A DNA stretch of 64,000 nt from Paracoccus sp. SCSIO 75233 (GCF_027912675.1 NZ_CP115762.1:1-64000); one strand, 5' to 3'. Numbered from the stretch's first letter, positions 52,717 through 63,222 are shown. A program made the numbers and translations. The notes: generated by a model from the sequence alone, not told the origin.

Positions 52717-55005
52717 ATGAACGCTCACCCCCATTCCGTCCCGCTTGCGCCCGAGGCCGAGACCCCTGCCCGCTCGGAAGCCTCGCGCTTCGCCCAAAAC
52801 CTTTTGCTGGCTGCGAAAACCCTCGTCCCCCAGTTCGAGGCGGGCAAGCCCATCGACGCCGCTGCCCTGCGCGCCGCGATGGAAGAAGCTTCCGGTGCCA
52901 GCGACACCAGTGGTGCCTGGGTCTGGAAGGACGTCTATGAGGCCGCAGAGGTCGCCCAGATCCTGATGCTCTCGCGCTACGGTGCGCTGATACAGCGGCA
53001 GGCGGCTACGCCGCACGCCTTTCTTTCCATGATCGAACGCCTCGCCGGTTTGGCGCCCTCTCACACGCGGCGCTCGGAAGACAGCATCCGTCTGCAACAG
53101 TTTTCGACCCCTCTGCCGCTCGCAGCCATCGTCGCGCAGGCGGCGGGGTTTCGGGCCGACGAACTCGTGCTCGAGCCCTCGGCCGGCACCGGCATGCTGG
53201 CGATCTTCGCCCGGATCGCAGGCGCTCGCCTGGCGCTGAACGAGCTCGCTGAGACCCGCCGCGCGTTGCTGGAGCAGCTTTTCTCCGACGCTGCAGTCTC
53301 GGAACACGATGCCGCCTCGATCGACGACCGTTTGGATCGGTCGATCACGCCCTCGGTCATCGTGATGAACCCACCGTTCTCGGCCGCTAGCCACGTCGAA
53401 GGCCGGTTCCGGCAGGCCACCAGCCAACATGTTCTGTCTTCCCTTGCTCGCCTCGCGCCCGGTGGGCGTCTCGTTGTCATCACCGGCGAGAGTTTCCGTC
53501 CCTCCACCAAGAGTTTCCAGCCTACGTTTCAGCGGATCAGGCAAAGCGCTGACGTGGTGTTTTCCGCAGCCATCGACGGCAAGGTCTTCGCGCGGCATGG
53601 CACCACGATCGACACGAGGCTGACGGTGATCGACAAGCGCGTGGCTGGTGCTGAAGAGACCGCACCGGCTGATATTGACGCCGCCTATCATCCGATCTGC
53701 GCGACCACGAGTGATCTTCTCTCCGTAGTACTCACCCATTGTCCCGCGCGCCGCAACCCCCTGCCCTGCCCCACTGGCGCGGCTCTTTCGGTGCCACCTC
53801 GCCCGACCCGCACCAACCTCCACGCCCTGCGCAACGCAGCACGCAAAGAAACCCGCGCCCTCGCCGAGGAACGCGCGAAGCACCCGTTCGACGACATCGA
53901 CACGGCCCCGCTCGACTACCTGCCGAAAGCCTGGAGCGAACCCGAGGGCGCGCTGCAGGATACGGTCTACGAAGCCTATGACCTGCAATCGATCCGGATC
54001 GACGGCGCGGCCGCTCATCCGACCGCACTCGTGCAATCCGCGGCCATGGCCTCTGTCCCGCCGCCTGTCCCGACCTACCGCCCAATGCTGCCGAAGACCC
54101 TCGTCGCGGACGGTCTCCTCTCCGCGCCGCAGCTTGAAAGCGTCATCTATGCGGGCAATGCCCACGAGACGCATCTCAAGGGCTGGTTCAAGCGCGGCGA
54201 GATCGAAGGTCAGCTGATGGCAGCGTCTGAGGATGACGAAGGTGCCTTTCGCCTGCGCAAGGGCTGGTTCCTCGGCGATGGCACGGGCTGCGGCAAGGGC
54301 CGGCAGGTCGCGGGCATCATCCTCGACAATTGGCTGCAAGGACGACGCCGCGCGGTCTGGGTCTCGAAGAGCGACAAGCTCATCGAGGATGCGCGCCGCG
54401 ACTGGATGGCGCTTGGGGGGCGTGAAAGCGATATCGTGCCGCTCTCGAAATTCCGCCAGGGGAGCGATATCCGTCTCCCAGAGGGCATCCTCTTCGTCAC
54501 CTATGCCACCCTGCGTTCTGCTGAACGCGACGGGAAAGCCTCCCGCCTCGATCAGGTGACGTCCTGGCTTGGCGAGGGGTTCAACGGGGTCATCGCTTTC
54601 GACGAAAGCCACGCCATGGCGAATGCCGCCGGCGAAAAGTCCGACCGCGGCGACAAGAAGGCATCCCAACAAGGCCTTGCTGGCCTCGCGCTGCAAAATG
54701 CCGTTCCCGATGCCCGGGTGCTCTACGTCTCAGCGACCGGCGCGACGGTGGTCGGCAATCTCGCCTATGCCTCCCGTCTCGGGCTCTGGGGCACGGGTGA
54801 TTTCCCTTTCGTGACGCGGGCCGAGTTCGTTGCCGCGATGGAGGCCGGGGGCATTGCTGCCATGGAGATGATCTCGCGCGATCTGAAGGCGCTCGGGCTC
54901 TATCTTGCGCGGTCCCTCTCCTATGCCGGGGTCGAATACGAAATGCTGGTGCATGAGCTGACGCCCGCACAGATCGCGATCTATGACAGCTATGCCGATG
55001 CCTAC
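52717..55005 (+). pseudogene. 5' part of a strawberry-notch-like helicase/methylase gene, split by a RIT element
   Basis: These 763 codons encode an N6-adenine-methylase-like domain (LVLEPSAGTGMLAIFARIAG; SVIVMNPPFS) at about residues 145-230. A strawberry-notch NTPase core follows, with Walker A GDGTGCGKGRQ near residue 525 and motif II VIAFDESHAM. Homology stops at YDSYADAY, where the RIT element begins. The reading frame runs on as a 3' extension inside the element. The 3' part resumes at 58861. Such proteins are hallmark genes of large alphaproteobacterial plasmids and phages. GGAGATTGCCG precedes the ATG. Confidence 0.88.
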
Positions 55006-55008
55006 CGG

Positions 55009-55034
55009 ACCTTATGCGCAGCTGCGCATAAGGT
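55009..55034. repeat. Perfect 26-bp palindrome at the left RIT boundary
   Basis: Thirteen-base arms beginning ACCTTATGCGCAG meet without a spacer. There is no counterpart at the right boundary. It could be part of the recombination site or a separate small insertion. Confidence 0.8.
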
Positions 55035-55037
55035 GCG

Positions 55038-55065
55038 TAATCGCGAGGACGCGATAATGCGAAGG
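55038..55065. repeat. Left terminal inverted repeat of the RIT element
   Basis: These 28 bp match 58833-58860 exactly in inverted orientation. The repeat contains an internal imperfect palindrome (ATCGCGAGGACGCGAT), as expected for a recombinase dimer site. Confidence 0.9.
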
Positions 55066-55137
55066 AATGCGGCACCATCGCTATCATTCAGGGAGTTCAG
55101 GGCTACGTCCTTCACATTATTTCTCCGTGGTTCGGGG

Positions 55138-56142
55138 TCAGAGGGTGTCGAGCCAGTCGAGCAGGTCCGCGTCACGTTTCCATCGCGCGGGTCGATTTCC
55201 TGCTGCTGGAACGCCAACCTGTTCGAGCGCCTTTCGCTTGGTTTCGAGGTTGGCCTGGGCATAGTGGTTGGTGGTGTCCAAGCTGACATGCCCCAGCCAG
55301 CTTCGGATGACGGTGATGTCGACGCCCGCCGCGACGAGGTGGACGGCCGTCGCGTGCCGGAAACTGTGCGGCGTCACATGCTTCGAGCGAAGCGTGGGTG
55401 TCGCATTCGCCGCCGCTGCGACGTAACTCGCCAGCTTGTACCGCACGCCCGATGCCCCCAGGGGTTCGCCGTAACGATTGACGAAGATGCGCTCATCCGG
55501 TGCGCGCGGCTGCCGCTCCAGCAGCTTTTTCAGCAACGCCACCGTTTCCGGCCAAAGCGGGCAGATGCGTTCTTTTCGACCTTTTCCGTAAAGACGCACG
55601 CAATACGGTGCTTCGAACCGGATCGCCTTGGGACAGAGATCGAGCGCCTCCTGGATACGCGCACCGCTATTATAGAGCAGTGACAGCAGCACATGGTCTC
55701 GCATCCCTTCGATGGTCGACCGGTCGGGTTGCGCGAGAATGGCCTCGACCTCCGCTGGCTCAAGATAGCAGGGTGCGGCGGTGGGTTTGCGCTTGAGCGG
55801 GATCGCGAGGACCTCTGCACATTGGGCGACATATTCGGGATCCTTGTCCGCCACGAAGCTGAAGAAGCTGCGGATGGCGGCAAGCCGGCAGTTGCGCGTG
55901 CCGATCGTGCCCTTGCGACCATGTTCAGCATGATTGAGGAACGCGCGGACCTCGCCGGCGGAGACGTCGGCCAGGGTGATCCTTGCGACACCACGGTCGT
56001 TTCGCTCCGCGACGAACCGAAGCAACAGCCGCCAGGTGTCCCGATAGGACTTGATGGTGTGGATCGAGGCGCTGCGCTGTTCCGCCAGCCATTCCTGGAA
56101 GAAGGCCCGCAATAGTTCGGGGAAGGGATTTGCGGCTTTCAT
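55138..56142 (-). CDS. ritC: RIT tyrosine recombinase, third gene
   Basis: This 334-residue recombinase begins MKAANPFPELLRAFFQEWLA. Catalytic residues are visible in SGARIQEALDL (Arg), HSFRHATAV (H-x-x-R), WLGHVSLDTTNHYAQ (His and Tyr). The start is at 56142, where TGATG overlaps the previous gene's stop. Third in transcription order, corresponding to RitC. Confidence 0.85.
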   Translation of the reverse strand: MKAANPFPELLRAFFQEWLAEQRSASIHTIKSYRDTWRLLLRFVAERNDRGVARITLADVSAGEVRAFLNHAEHGRKGTIGTRNCRLAAIRSFFSFVADKDPEYVAQCAEVLAIPLKRKPTAAPCYLEPAEVEAILAQPDRSTIEGMRDHVLLSLLYNSGARIQEALDLCPKAIRFEAPYCVRLYGKGRKERICPLWPETVALLKKLLERQPRAPDERIFVNRYGEPLGASGVRYKLASYVAAAANATPTLRSKHVTPHSFRHATAVHLVAAGVDITVIRSWLGHVSLDTTNHYAQANLETKRKALEQVGVPAAGNRPARWKRDADLLDWLDTL

Positions 56143-57494
56143 CACAGCGCCTCCCCGTTGAGGCAGGGGGCACCGACGACGCGGAACCGCTCGCTGGCTT
56201 CCTGCAGCAGATCCTGCGTGACGGTGATGTAGACCAGCGTCGAGTTGATGTCCCGGTGACCCAGATAGGTCGAGAGGAAGTGCAGCCGGTCCTGCGGGTT
56301 GATGCCGGCTTGGTACCATTGGAGGATCCGGTTTACGACCATCGAGTGCCGCAGGTCATGCACACGCGGCCCTGTCCGTCCGGAAAGCGGTTTGAACCCG
56401 CCGCGGCGCATGACGTTGGTGATCATCGTTGTGACCACCACCGGGGCGTAACGATCCTTGAAGTGATCCTGCCAGAACAGCCCCGACTGCGGGTCCTGTG
56501 GGGCACCAGCGCGCCGCCGCGCATCGAGATAGGCGCGCAGTTCAACCATGACGCTGCCCGATAACGGCAAGATCCTGGTCTTGTAGAACTTCGTTTCCCG
56601 GATCGTGATCGTGCCGGATCGAAGGTCGGCGTCGCCCAGATCGAGCCACGCAATCTCACTACGTCGCAGCCCGGCGCAATAGGCCAGCAAGATCATCGTG
56701 TAGAGGGTTAGCGGCCGCAGCGGGGCATGCGGCGACGGATAGCATCGGGCAACTTCGAGCATGAGCCGGATGTCAGCCGGGCTGAAGATATGCGGACGCC
56801 GGTGCTCCCGCGCCACCTCCCGCTCCGGTCGCGGGTTGAAGCGTTTCGGCGGGATGTTCGGATCGAGCCGTTGCCGCGCCTTGGTCAGGATGCGCCCCAG
56901 CTTCTGGCATTCTGCCGCGTGATTGCGGGTCGGCTTTGCTGCCGCCCAATGCGTCAACATCGTCTCAAGCGGCTCTCCGGCCAGTTCCGGATGAGCCTGC
57001 AGGAACCGGTCGAACCGCAGCAACCAATGAGCTTGCGTTTCGTACTGGTAGCCCCGGTTTCGCATCAGCGCGACATGGTCACGCATGAAGTCGCCCAGAA
57101 CGCTGCCGTAGGGCGCAGGCCGATACAGTCCCGCGAGGGCCTCGTCGGGATTGGACGATGCAAGGGCACGCCAGATCGGCTTGTTCTGCTTGATGTTGTG
57201 CTGCCTGCGAAGCTCGGCAACGGGATTGCTGGCGATCAACTCGTTCTGGACCAGATAGTCGAGGAAACGGTCAACGATGCAGACCTGGTTCAATAGCGTC
57301 GACAATTTCCAGCGCGGTGCCATTTCGCCCAACCAGTCTTCGATCATCTGGCGATCCACTGCAGGGTGCCGGAGCGCAACATCTTCGAAGCTGCGAAGGA
57401 ACCAGCGATACGTGGGTCTGCTTCCCGGCCGGAACTGCGACTTCTCCAGAAAGGCGTCGATGATGGTGCGATCGGGATCGTGCCAGGCGCTCAT
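56142..57494 (-). CDS. ritB: RIT tyrosine recombinase, second gene
   Basis: This 450-residue recombinase has catalytic motifs in CAGLRRSEIAWLDL (Arg), VHDLRHSMVV (H-x-x-R) and YLGHRDINSTLVYIT (His and Tyr). Its start overlaps the first gene's stop by ATGA, and its stop overlaps the next start. Middle gene, corresponding to RitB. Confidence 0.87.
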   Translation of the reverse strand: MSAWHDPDRTIIDAFLEKSQFRPGSRPTYRWFLRSFEDVALRHPAVDRQMIEDWLGEMAPRWKLSTLLNQVCIVDRFLDYLVQNELIASNPVAELRRQHNIKQNKPIWRALASSNPDEALAGLYRPAPYGSVLGDFMRDHVALMRNRGYQYETQAHWLLRFDRFLQAHPELAGEPLETMLTHWAAAKPTRNHAAECQKLGRILTKARQRLDPNIPPKRFNPRPEREVAREHRRPHIFSPADIRLMLEVARCYPSPHAPLRPLTLYTMILLAYCAGLRRSEIAWLDLGDADLRSGTITIRETKFYKTRILPLSGSVMVELRAYLDARRRAGAPQDPQSGLFWQDHFKDRYAPVVVTTMITNVMRRGGFKPLSGRTGPRVHDLRHSMVVNRILQWYQAGINPQDRLHFLSTYLGHRDINSTLVYITVTQDLLQEASERFRVVGAPCLNGEAL

Positions 57495-58720
57495 GACAGC
57501 ACCTCCGATCCGGGCACGTCGAGCGCTACCGCCCGCAAATCTTCGGTGGCAAGTTTGAGATAGGTGTTGGTGGACTCGGTTGATCGGTGCCCGAGCACGT
57601 CGCCGATGATCTTTTGCGGAACCGACGCCCGCAGCAGTTCAACCGCACGCGCGTGGCGGAAGATATGCGGTCCACGTTTTCCCACCGGGGTGACGCCCGC
57701 TGCCGCCAGACGTCTTTTGACCATGCCGTGCAAGTTCGTCATCCGGGTATAGGGTGCAAGAGAGCGGATGAAGATTTCCCGGCATTCGACCTGCGGGCGC
57801 CCGGCACGCAGATAGTCAAGCAGCGCATCGCCGACCGGCGTCAGAAGCGGCATGGTGGAACAGGCATTGGTTTTGGTGTGCCGGATCCGCAGCGAATCCG
57901 CGCGCCAGTCGATGTCGTCGAGCCGGAGATTGCAGATCTCGCCTTGCCGCAACCCGTAGGTGGCAAGCATCAGCAAAATGGCATGGTCGCGCAGGCCCCT
58001 CGGCGACCTGTCTCTGCCGGTGGCCTCCAGAACCAGATCGATCTGGCTGCGGCTCAGGATCGAGGGAACATCCTCGTAGGCATAGAGCATGGGGCCGATG
58101 ACCTGTGGGCTCAGATCGGTCGGAACCCGCCCCGACTGATGGAGATAGCGTAGCAGCGAACGGAGCCATGCGGCAGAACCCGAGAGCGATATCCGGCGCA
58201 GACCGATGGCGCGCATGTCCATGTAGTGATCGATATCGCGCACGGCCATTGCCGAGAGATCGTCGGCGCCGCTGCGGCAGAAGTACCAATCCAGAAAGCG
58301 CCGCGCCTCCCGTGAGCGCGCGTCGATCGTCGCATCTGACAGACCGCGTTCGTCACGCATCCAGTTCCCGTAATCATGGCAAATGGCGTGCCGGAGCATC
58401 GCACCCGATTCGATTTCTGTTTCAGGCGGCCACGTGCCTTGGGCGAGGCGGAGCAACCTGCCGATCGCTGTTTGCGGCAGCCTGTGCCAGCGTGAGCTGG
58501 GCGGACGACCGTAGCGATCCTGAAAGCAAAGGACTGCGTGGCGGAAATACTGATCGACCTGCGCTGGCGTCACCATCGTCACCGGCATGCCACGCTCAGC
58601 CAGGTAGTCCAGGAACCGGCGGGCGTAGAGCCGATGGTTGGTCACGACCACCGGATTGTAGTTCTGCTCCATGAGCGATTTCGCAAGCTCTTCGATCAGC
58701 TCGTCGTGCAATTTCAACAT
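57491..58720 (-). CDS. ritA: RIT tyrosine recombinase, first gene
   Basis: This 409-residue recombinase begins MLKLHDELIEELAKSLMEQN. Catalytic motifs are in YGLRQGEICNLRL (Arg), HIFRHARAVELL (H-x-x-R) and VLGHRSTESTNTYLK (His and Tyr). GAGGAGA precedes the ATG at 58720, which is preferred to 58762. First gene of the trio, corresponding to RitA. Confidence 0.87.
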   Translation of the reverse strand: MLKLHDELIEELAKSLMEQNYNPVVVTNHRLYARRFLDYLAERGMPVTMVTPAQVDQYFRHAVLCFQDRYGRPPSSRWHRLPQTAIGRLLRLAQGTWPPETEIESGAMLRHAICHDYGNWMRDERGLSDATIDARSREARRFLDWYFCRSGADDLSAMAVRDIDHYMDMRAIGLRRISLSGSAAWLRSLLRYLHQSGRVPTDLSPQVIGPMLYAYEDVPSILSRSQIDLVLEATGRDRSPRGLRDHAILLMLATYGLRQGEICNLRLDDIDWRADSLRIRHTKTNACSTMPLLTPVGDALLDYLRAGRPQVECREIFIRSLAPYTRMTNLHGMVKRRLAAAGVTPVGKRGPHIFRHARAVELLRASVPQKIIGDVLGHRSTESTNTYLKLATEDLRAVALDVPGSEVLS

Positions 58721-58832
58721 GAATGTCTCCTCAGACGGTTGGAAAGCCGCCGAGGTTTGCAATCAAAATAATGCGCAGCAAAGCCCGCGCTGATATCCAG
58801 AAGCCAAGGAAAACAAAAATGAATCCCGGACA

Positions 58833-58860
58833 CCTTCGCATTATCGCGTCCTCGCGATTA
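58833..58860. repeat. Right terminal inverted repeat of the RIT element
   Basis: This is an exact inverted match of 55038-55065. It directly abuts the resumed strawberry-notch coding sequence, whose next codons read QIIHTNLEAAL. Confidence 0.9.
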
Positions 58861-60969
58861 CAGATCATCCACACCAACTTGGAGGCCGCCCTTCAGGCCT
58901 CGGGTATTTCCTCCGAGACCGGTACGCTGAACCCCCAGGCGAAATCCGCTGCGCGCTCGGCCTTCGAGAGCAACAAGCAGCGTTTCTTCAATCATCTCAT
59001 CACCGCCATGAAATGCCCTTCGCTCATCCATGCGATCGAAGCGGACCTGGCCGCGGGGCATTCGGCCGTGATTCAGGTGGTCTCGACCAGCGAGGCGGTG
59101 ATGGAACGGCGCCTCGAAGAGATCCCGCCCTCGGAGTGGGACGACCTGCAGGTCGATTTTACGCCGCGCGAGAACATCATGGACTACCTCATGCACAGCT
59201 TCCCGACGCAGCTCTTCGAGCCCTACTCCGACGAGAACGGCGACCTACGCTCGCGTCCCGCCCTCGATGGTGATGGCAATCCGATTATCTGCCGTGAGGC
59301 GGAGCGGCGGCGGGATGAGCTTGTCGAGCATCTCGGTGCCCTTGCCCCGGTGCAGGGCGCGCTCGATCAGATCCTGTGGCATTTCGGGGGCGATGCGGTG
59401 GCCGAGGTCACGGGGCGCAAGCGGCGCATCGCGAGGACGCGTGAAGGGCGGCTCAAGGTCGAGAACCGAGCCGCCTCCTCCAACCTCGGCGAAACCCAGG
59501 CCTTCATGGATGACGCCAAGCGCATCCTGATCTTTTCTGACGCCGGTGGCACGGGGCGCAGCTACCACGCCGATCTTGGTGCAAAGAACCAGCGCCTCCG
59601 GGTGCATTACTTGCTTGAGCCTGGCTGGAAAGCCGACAATGCGATCCAGGGGCTGGGGCGTACCAACCGCACGAACCAAGCGCAGCCGCCGCTCTTTCGC
59701 CCCGTTGCCACAGACGTGAAGGGTGAGAAGCGGTTCCTCTCCACCATCGCCCGCCGCCTCGATACGCTCGGGGCCATCACCAAGGGGCAACGCGAGACGG
59801 GTGGGCAGAACATGTTCCGCGCCGAGGACAACCTCGAGAGCCCTTATGCACGAGCGGCGTTGCGGCAGTTCTTCTACAAGCTGCGCGCGGGCAAGATCGA
59901 CGCCTGCTCCTACTCCAGGTTCCAGGAGATGGCCGGGCTGACGCTCGATGAGGCGGATGGCACGATGAAGGAAACCCTGCCGCCGATCCAGCAGTTCCTG
60001 AACCGCTGCCTCGCGCTCCGCATCGACATGCAGGACGCGATCTTCGAGGCCTTCGGCGGGTTTCTTTCGGCGATAATTGAGGACGCGCGTCAGGCAGGCA
60101 CCCTCGATGTCGGGCTAGAGACCCTGCGCGCCGAGAAGTTTGAGATCGTTGATCGCAAGGTCATCTTCGAGCATGAGGCGACGGGCGCGACGGCAACTGC
60201 GCTGACCGTGGAGCGTATCGATCGCAACGATCCGCTCACTCTGCCCCGCGTCAAAGCCATCTGCGCCGACACAAGAGGCGCGACGCTGTGCTGGAACAAG
60301 ACCTCCAAACGCGCGGCCCTGATGGTGAAAGCGCCGGCCTTCATGGACGAGGATGGCGTGCCGATCTTGCGGGTGAAGCTCCTGCGGCCCATGGCGACCG
60401 AAATCCTCGCGCTGACCGAGTTCTCGAAGTCGCACTGGGAAGAGATCGATGATGCGATGTTCGAGCAGCTCTGGCAGGCCGAGGTCGACGCGGTGCCGGA
60501 GTTCACTACATCGAAGATCACGCTGATCTGCGGCCTCCTCCTGCCGATCTGGGACCGGCTGCCCGCCGACAACATGCGGATCTATCGTCTGCAGACCGAG
60601 GACGGGGAGCGCGCCATCGGCCGCTTGGTCAGCCAGGAACAGCTTCTCAATGTCTATGCGCGCCTTGGTCTCGACTGCCAGATTGAGATGACGCCGCAGG
60701 AGGTGTTCGGCGCGGTCATGGACGCGAAGACGACCCTCAGCCTGCTTGGGGGCTACCAGTTGCGTCGCTCTCTGGTCATGGGACAGCCGAGGCTCGAGCT
60801 GATCGGAGCGTCGGGCGCGGCACTGCCCGCATTGAAGGCCTTGGGCTGTTTCACCGAGGTGATCCAGTGGAAGACGCGGGTGTTCATCCCGGTGGATTGC
60901 ACCGAGGTGCTGGCGCGGGTCCTTGCCGCGCATCCGGTTGGCGCAAGCGCAGCGGATGCAGCCGCATGA
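58861..60969 (+). pseudogene. 3' part of the split strawberry-notch-like gene
   Basis: These 702 codons continue the strawberry-notch protein: QIIHTNLEAALQASG, then MDYLMHSFPTQLFEPY. The C-terminal helicase half has SDAGGTGRSYHADLGAKNQR and IQGLGRTNRTNQAQPP (motif VI-like). The fragment is open to its natural stop, which overlaps the next gene (ATGA). In-frame codons from 58723 read through the element's repeat, so a separate C-terminal polypeptide could still be made. Otherwise the gene is split and inactive unless the element excises precisely. Confidence 0.85.
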
Positions 60970-62012
60970 GCGCGCGGCGCAGCATCGCAGACCTCTCGGC
61001 TGATCTTGCAGACCGCGCCGAGAGTTTCTGCCGCCAATATTTCCCCGAGGGGTCCAAGCAGGGCAACTATTGGCAGGTTGGCGACACTTCGGGCGCAAAG
61101 GGTCAGAGCCTCGCCATCCGGCTGCAAGCTCAGGGTGGGCGCAAAGCCGGATCTTGGACCGATTTCGCGACCGGTGAGTATGGCGATCTGATTGACCTGA
61201 TGCATGAACGGCTTGGTTCGGTCACGCTCAAGGAAACGCTGAGGGAGGCCCGGTCCTTTCTCGGCGAGGCCCCCTGCCCTTCCTTACCTTGTGACACCCA
61301 AAGGGCTGAGTGCCCCGATGCTGCCTCTAGCAAACGCATTGCGCGGGCGCGGAAGCTCTTTGCCGCTGGCAAGCCGGTTCTCGGCACCTTGGCTGCCACC
61401 TATCTGCAGGGGCGCGGGATCACACGGCTGGGTCCGGCGCTGCGTTATCACCCGCGGGTTTTCCTGCGGCAGGGCGAGGACGACGCCGATCCGCCGCAAA
61501 GGGCCCCTGCCCTGCTCGCGAAGATCACCGACAATCGGGGCCAGATCACCGGCTGCGCACGCTTCTATCTCGACCCGTCCACCGGCGGTTTGGCCGAGAT
61601 CGAGAGCCCGAAGCGGATCCTCGGACAGCTGCACGGCCATGCCATCCGCTTCTGGTCCGGCAAGGCGCGCAGCGATCTCATCGTCGGTGAAGGTCTCGAG
61701 AACACCCTCTCGGTCGGCACGGCTCTCTCCGAGTTTGACCTCGCCTCCTGTCTCACTGCCACCCATCTCGGCCTCTTCATCCCGCCGCCGGGGATCAAGC
61801 GTATCTGGATCGCGCGGGACAATGACGAAGCGGGACGAACCGCATCACTGAGACTGCGTAACCAACTGGAATCGCTTGGTATTGCCTGTGGTGGTCTCGT
61901 GCCAAACATGGGCGATTTCAACGACGATCTGCGGGCATTTGGCAAAGATGCGCTGCGCCGGTCGTTGCTTGAGGCCATGAAAGTACAAGGTCTGGAGATC
62001 GAGGACGGGTGA
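60966..62012 (+). CDS. Toprim-domain primase-like protein
   Basis: This 348-residue protein has an N-terminal primase-type region (ESFCRQYFPEGSKQGNYWQV; GSWTDFATGEYGDLIDLMHE) that lacks the usual cysteines. The C-terminal Toprim-like domain has DLIVGEGLENTLSVGTALSE and IKRIWIARDNDEAGRTASLR (EG...DNDxAG). It probably helps start plasmid or phage DNA synthesis alongside the strawberry-notch helicase. Its ATG overlaps the upstream stop. Confidence 0.87.
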   Translation: MSARRSIADLSADLADRAESFCRQYFPEGSKQGNYWQVGDTSGAKGQSLAIRLQAQGGRKAGSWTDFATGEYGDLIDLMHERLGSVTLKETLREARSFLGEAPCPSLPCDTQRAECPDAASSKRIARARKLFAAGKPVLGTLAATYLQGRGITRLGPALRYHPRVFLRQGEDDADPPQRAPALLAKITDNRGQITGCARFYLDPSTGGLAEIESPKRILGQLHGHAIRFWSGKARSDLIVGEGLENTLSVGTALSEFDLASCLTATHLGLFIPPPGIKRIWIARDNDEAGRTASLRLRNQLESLGIACGGLVPNMGDFNDDLRAFGKDALRRSLLEAMKVQGLEIEDG

Positions 62013-62150
62013 GCGCCAGCCCCATAAGTGACGTCCGACAGGGCAAAGGTTCCGCGGGTTCGATCTGAACCCGTTTGGAAAAGAGGAGCGATGGACCGGC
62101 GGGTCGGAGCAGAGTGCTCCTCGCCCGGACAGCAATGCGCCCCGCACCAG

Positions 62151-62227
62151 AAAATTCCCCTGAGCCTTCGGCTCATTCCTCGCGGGAGCAATTTTCCGGC
62201 CCTGGGCGCATTCTCCGCTGCGCTCCG
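62151..62227 (+). other. Structured motif, copy A, before the DUF2493 gene
   Basis: The motif reads AAAATTCCCCT, then stem GAGCC-TTC-GGCTC, then ATTCCTCGCG, an AATTTT that can pair with the first run, and CTCCGCTGCGCTCCG. It shares this plan with 30416-30490, while the stem differs by paired changes. The 298-bp gap it sits in (62013-62310) has no gene. Confidence 0.6.
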
Positions 62228-62310
62228 ATCCTGACGGATGCGGCCCGGTCGCCGCCGGTCCTGTTATCGCCCCATCCAAATCGGGTCAGATCAATCAGAG
62301 GAACCAGACA

Positions 62311-63222
62311 ATGCCCCATCAGACAGACATCCCCGAGGAAACCGGCGTAACCTCCGCCATCCTCGACCACCTCGCACTTCATGGCGCAACACCAGGACCC
62401 GGCGAGACCGATCATCGCCCCCTGCCCCAGCCTGACGAGGTCGAGCTCGCCATGGCGACACTTTTCGACACCACTATCGGCCTCCTCACCGGCAGCCAGT
62501 TGGAAGACAATCTCGAAGAGATGCTCTGGTCCCTCACCTCGATCTTCCATCGCCGGCTTGCCCATATCCAGAAGCTTCTCGACGATAACGAATTCGAGGT
62601 CCGGGAAAGTTTGGCCATCCAGGACGGTTCCGAGGTCGCTTCGGTTGAACTGGAACGCCTCCAGTTGATCGGGCTTAAGCTCTGGGACCATCGCGACGCC
62701 TTCGAACAGATGCGCGATCTGGCCGTGGACCACTTCTCGGCCGCCACCGGGTCTCCTTGGCTGCCCCGCACCGGTTCCAAGGTCTCGCATCGCGGCCTGA
62801 CTTCCGCCGTGGTGGACAGCCGGGCCTATCTCTCGGCCAAGCGCCGCAAAGAGACCGAGGTGCACTGCCCCGAAGGCACGCGGATCGCTTTCTCGGGCGG
62901 GGATTATCACGCCTACGATCTGATCTGGTCCGTCCTCGATGCCACCCATACGAAATATCCCGACATGGTGCTGCTGCACGGCGGTACGCCCAAAGGTGCC
63001 GAGATGATCGCGGCCCGCTGGGCAGATACCCGTGGCGTTACCCAAGTGGTCTTCAAGCCCGACTGGAAGAGCCACGGCAAGGCCGCCCCCTTCAAGCGCA
63101 ACGACAAGATGCTCGAAACCATGCCACAGGGTCTGATTGCCACGCCCGGTTCGGGCATCACCGAGAACATCGTCGACAAGGCCCGCAAGCTCGGAATCCG
63201 CATCAAGAGGATCGGGGCTTAG
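62311..63222 (+). CDS. DUF2493 (YspA, SLOG superfamily) protein
   Basis: This 303-residue protein has a helical N-terminal part (~1-175) and a C-terminal DUF2493/SLOG domain: GTRIAFSGGDYHAYDLIWSV, then VLLHGGTPKGAEMIAARWAD, FKPDWKSHGKAAPFKRNDKM and a final TPGSGITENIVDKARKLGI. SLOG domains bind nucleotides or related ligands. The family is very common on alphaproteobacterial plasmids next to the Toprim and strawberry-notch genes. Confidence 0.9.
   Translation: MPHQTDIPEETGVTSAILDHLALHGATPGPGETDHRPLPQPDEVELAMATLFDTTIGLLTGSQLEDNLEEMLWSLTSIFHRRLAHIQKLLDDNEFEVRESLAIQDGSEVASVELERLQLIGLKLWDHRDAFEQMRDLAVDHFSAATGSPWLPRTGSKVSHRGLTSAVVDSRAYLSAKRRKETEVHCPEGTRIAFSGGDYHAYDLIWSVLDATHTKYPDMVLLHGGTPKGAEMIAARWADTRGVTQVVFKPDWKSHGKAAPFKRNDKMLETMPQGLIATPGSGITENIVDKARKLGIRIKRIGA

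Larger units (their letters stand above)
55006..58860 (-). mobile_element. Recombinase-in-trio (RIT) element
   Basis: Three overlapping tyrosine recombinase genes on the minus strand are bounded by 28-bp inverted repeats (55038-55065, 58833-58860) containing TAATCGCGAGGACGCGAT. At the left an extra 32 bp includes a perfect 26-bp palindrome (55009-55034). Three tandem recombinases with such ends define RIT elements. It interrupts the strawberry-notch gene; removing 3855 bp (1285 codons) would restore a single frame of about 1465 codons. Confidence 0.88.

Noticed and set aside
52255..54696. 813-codon open frame on the minus strand
   Set aside because: It lies entirely antisense to the strawberry-notch gene and parE, shows no family motif, and is explained by high GC content at third codon positions.
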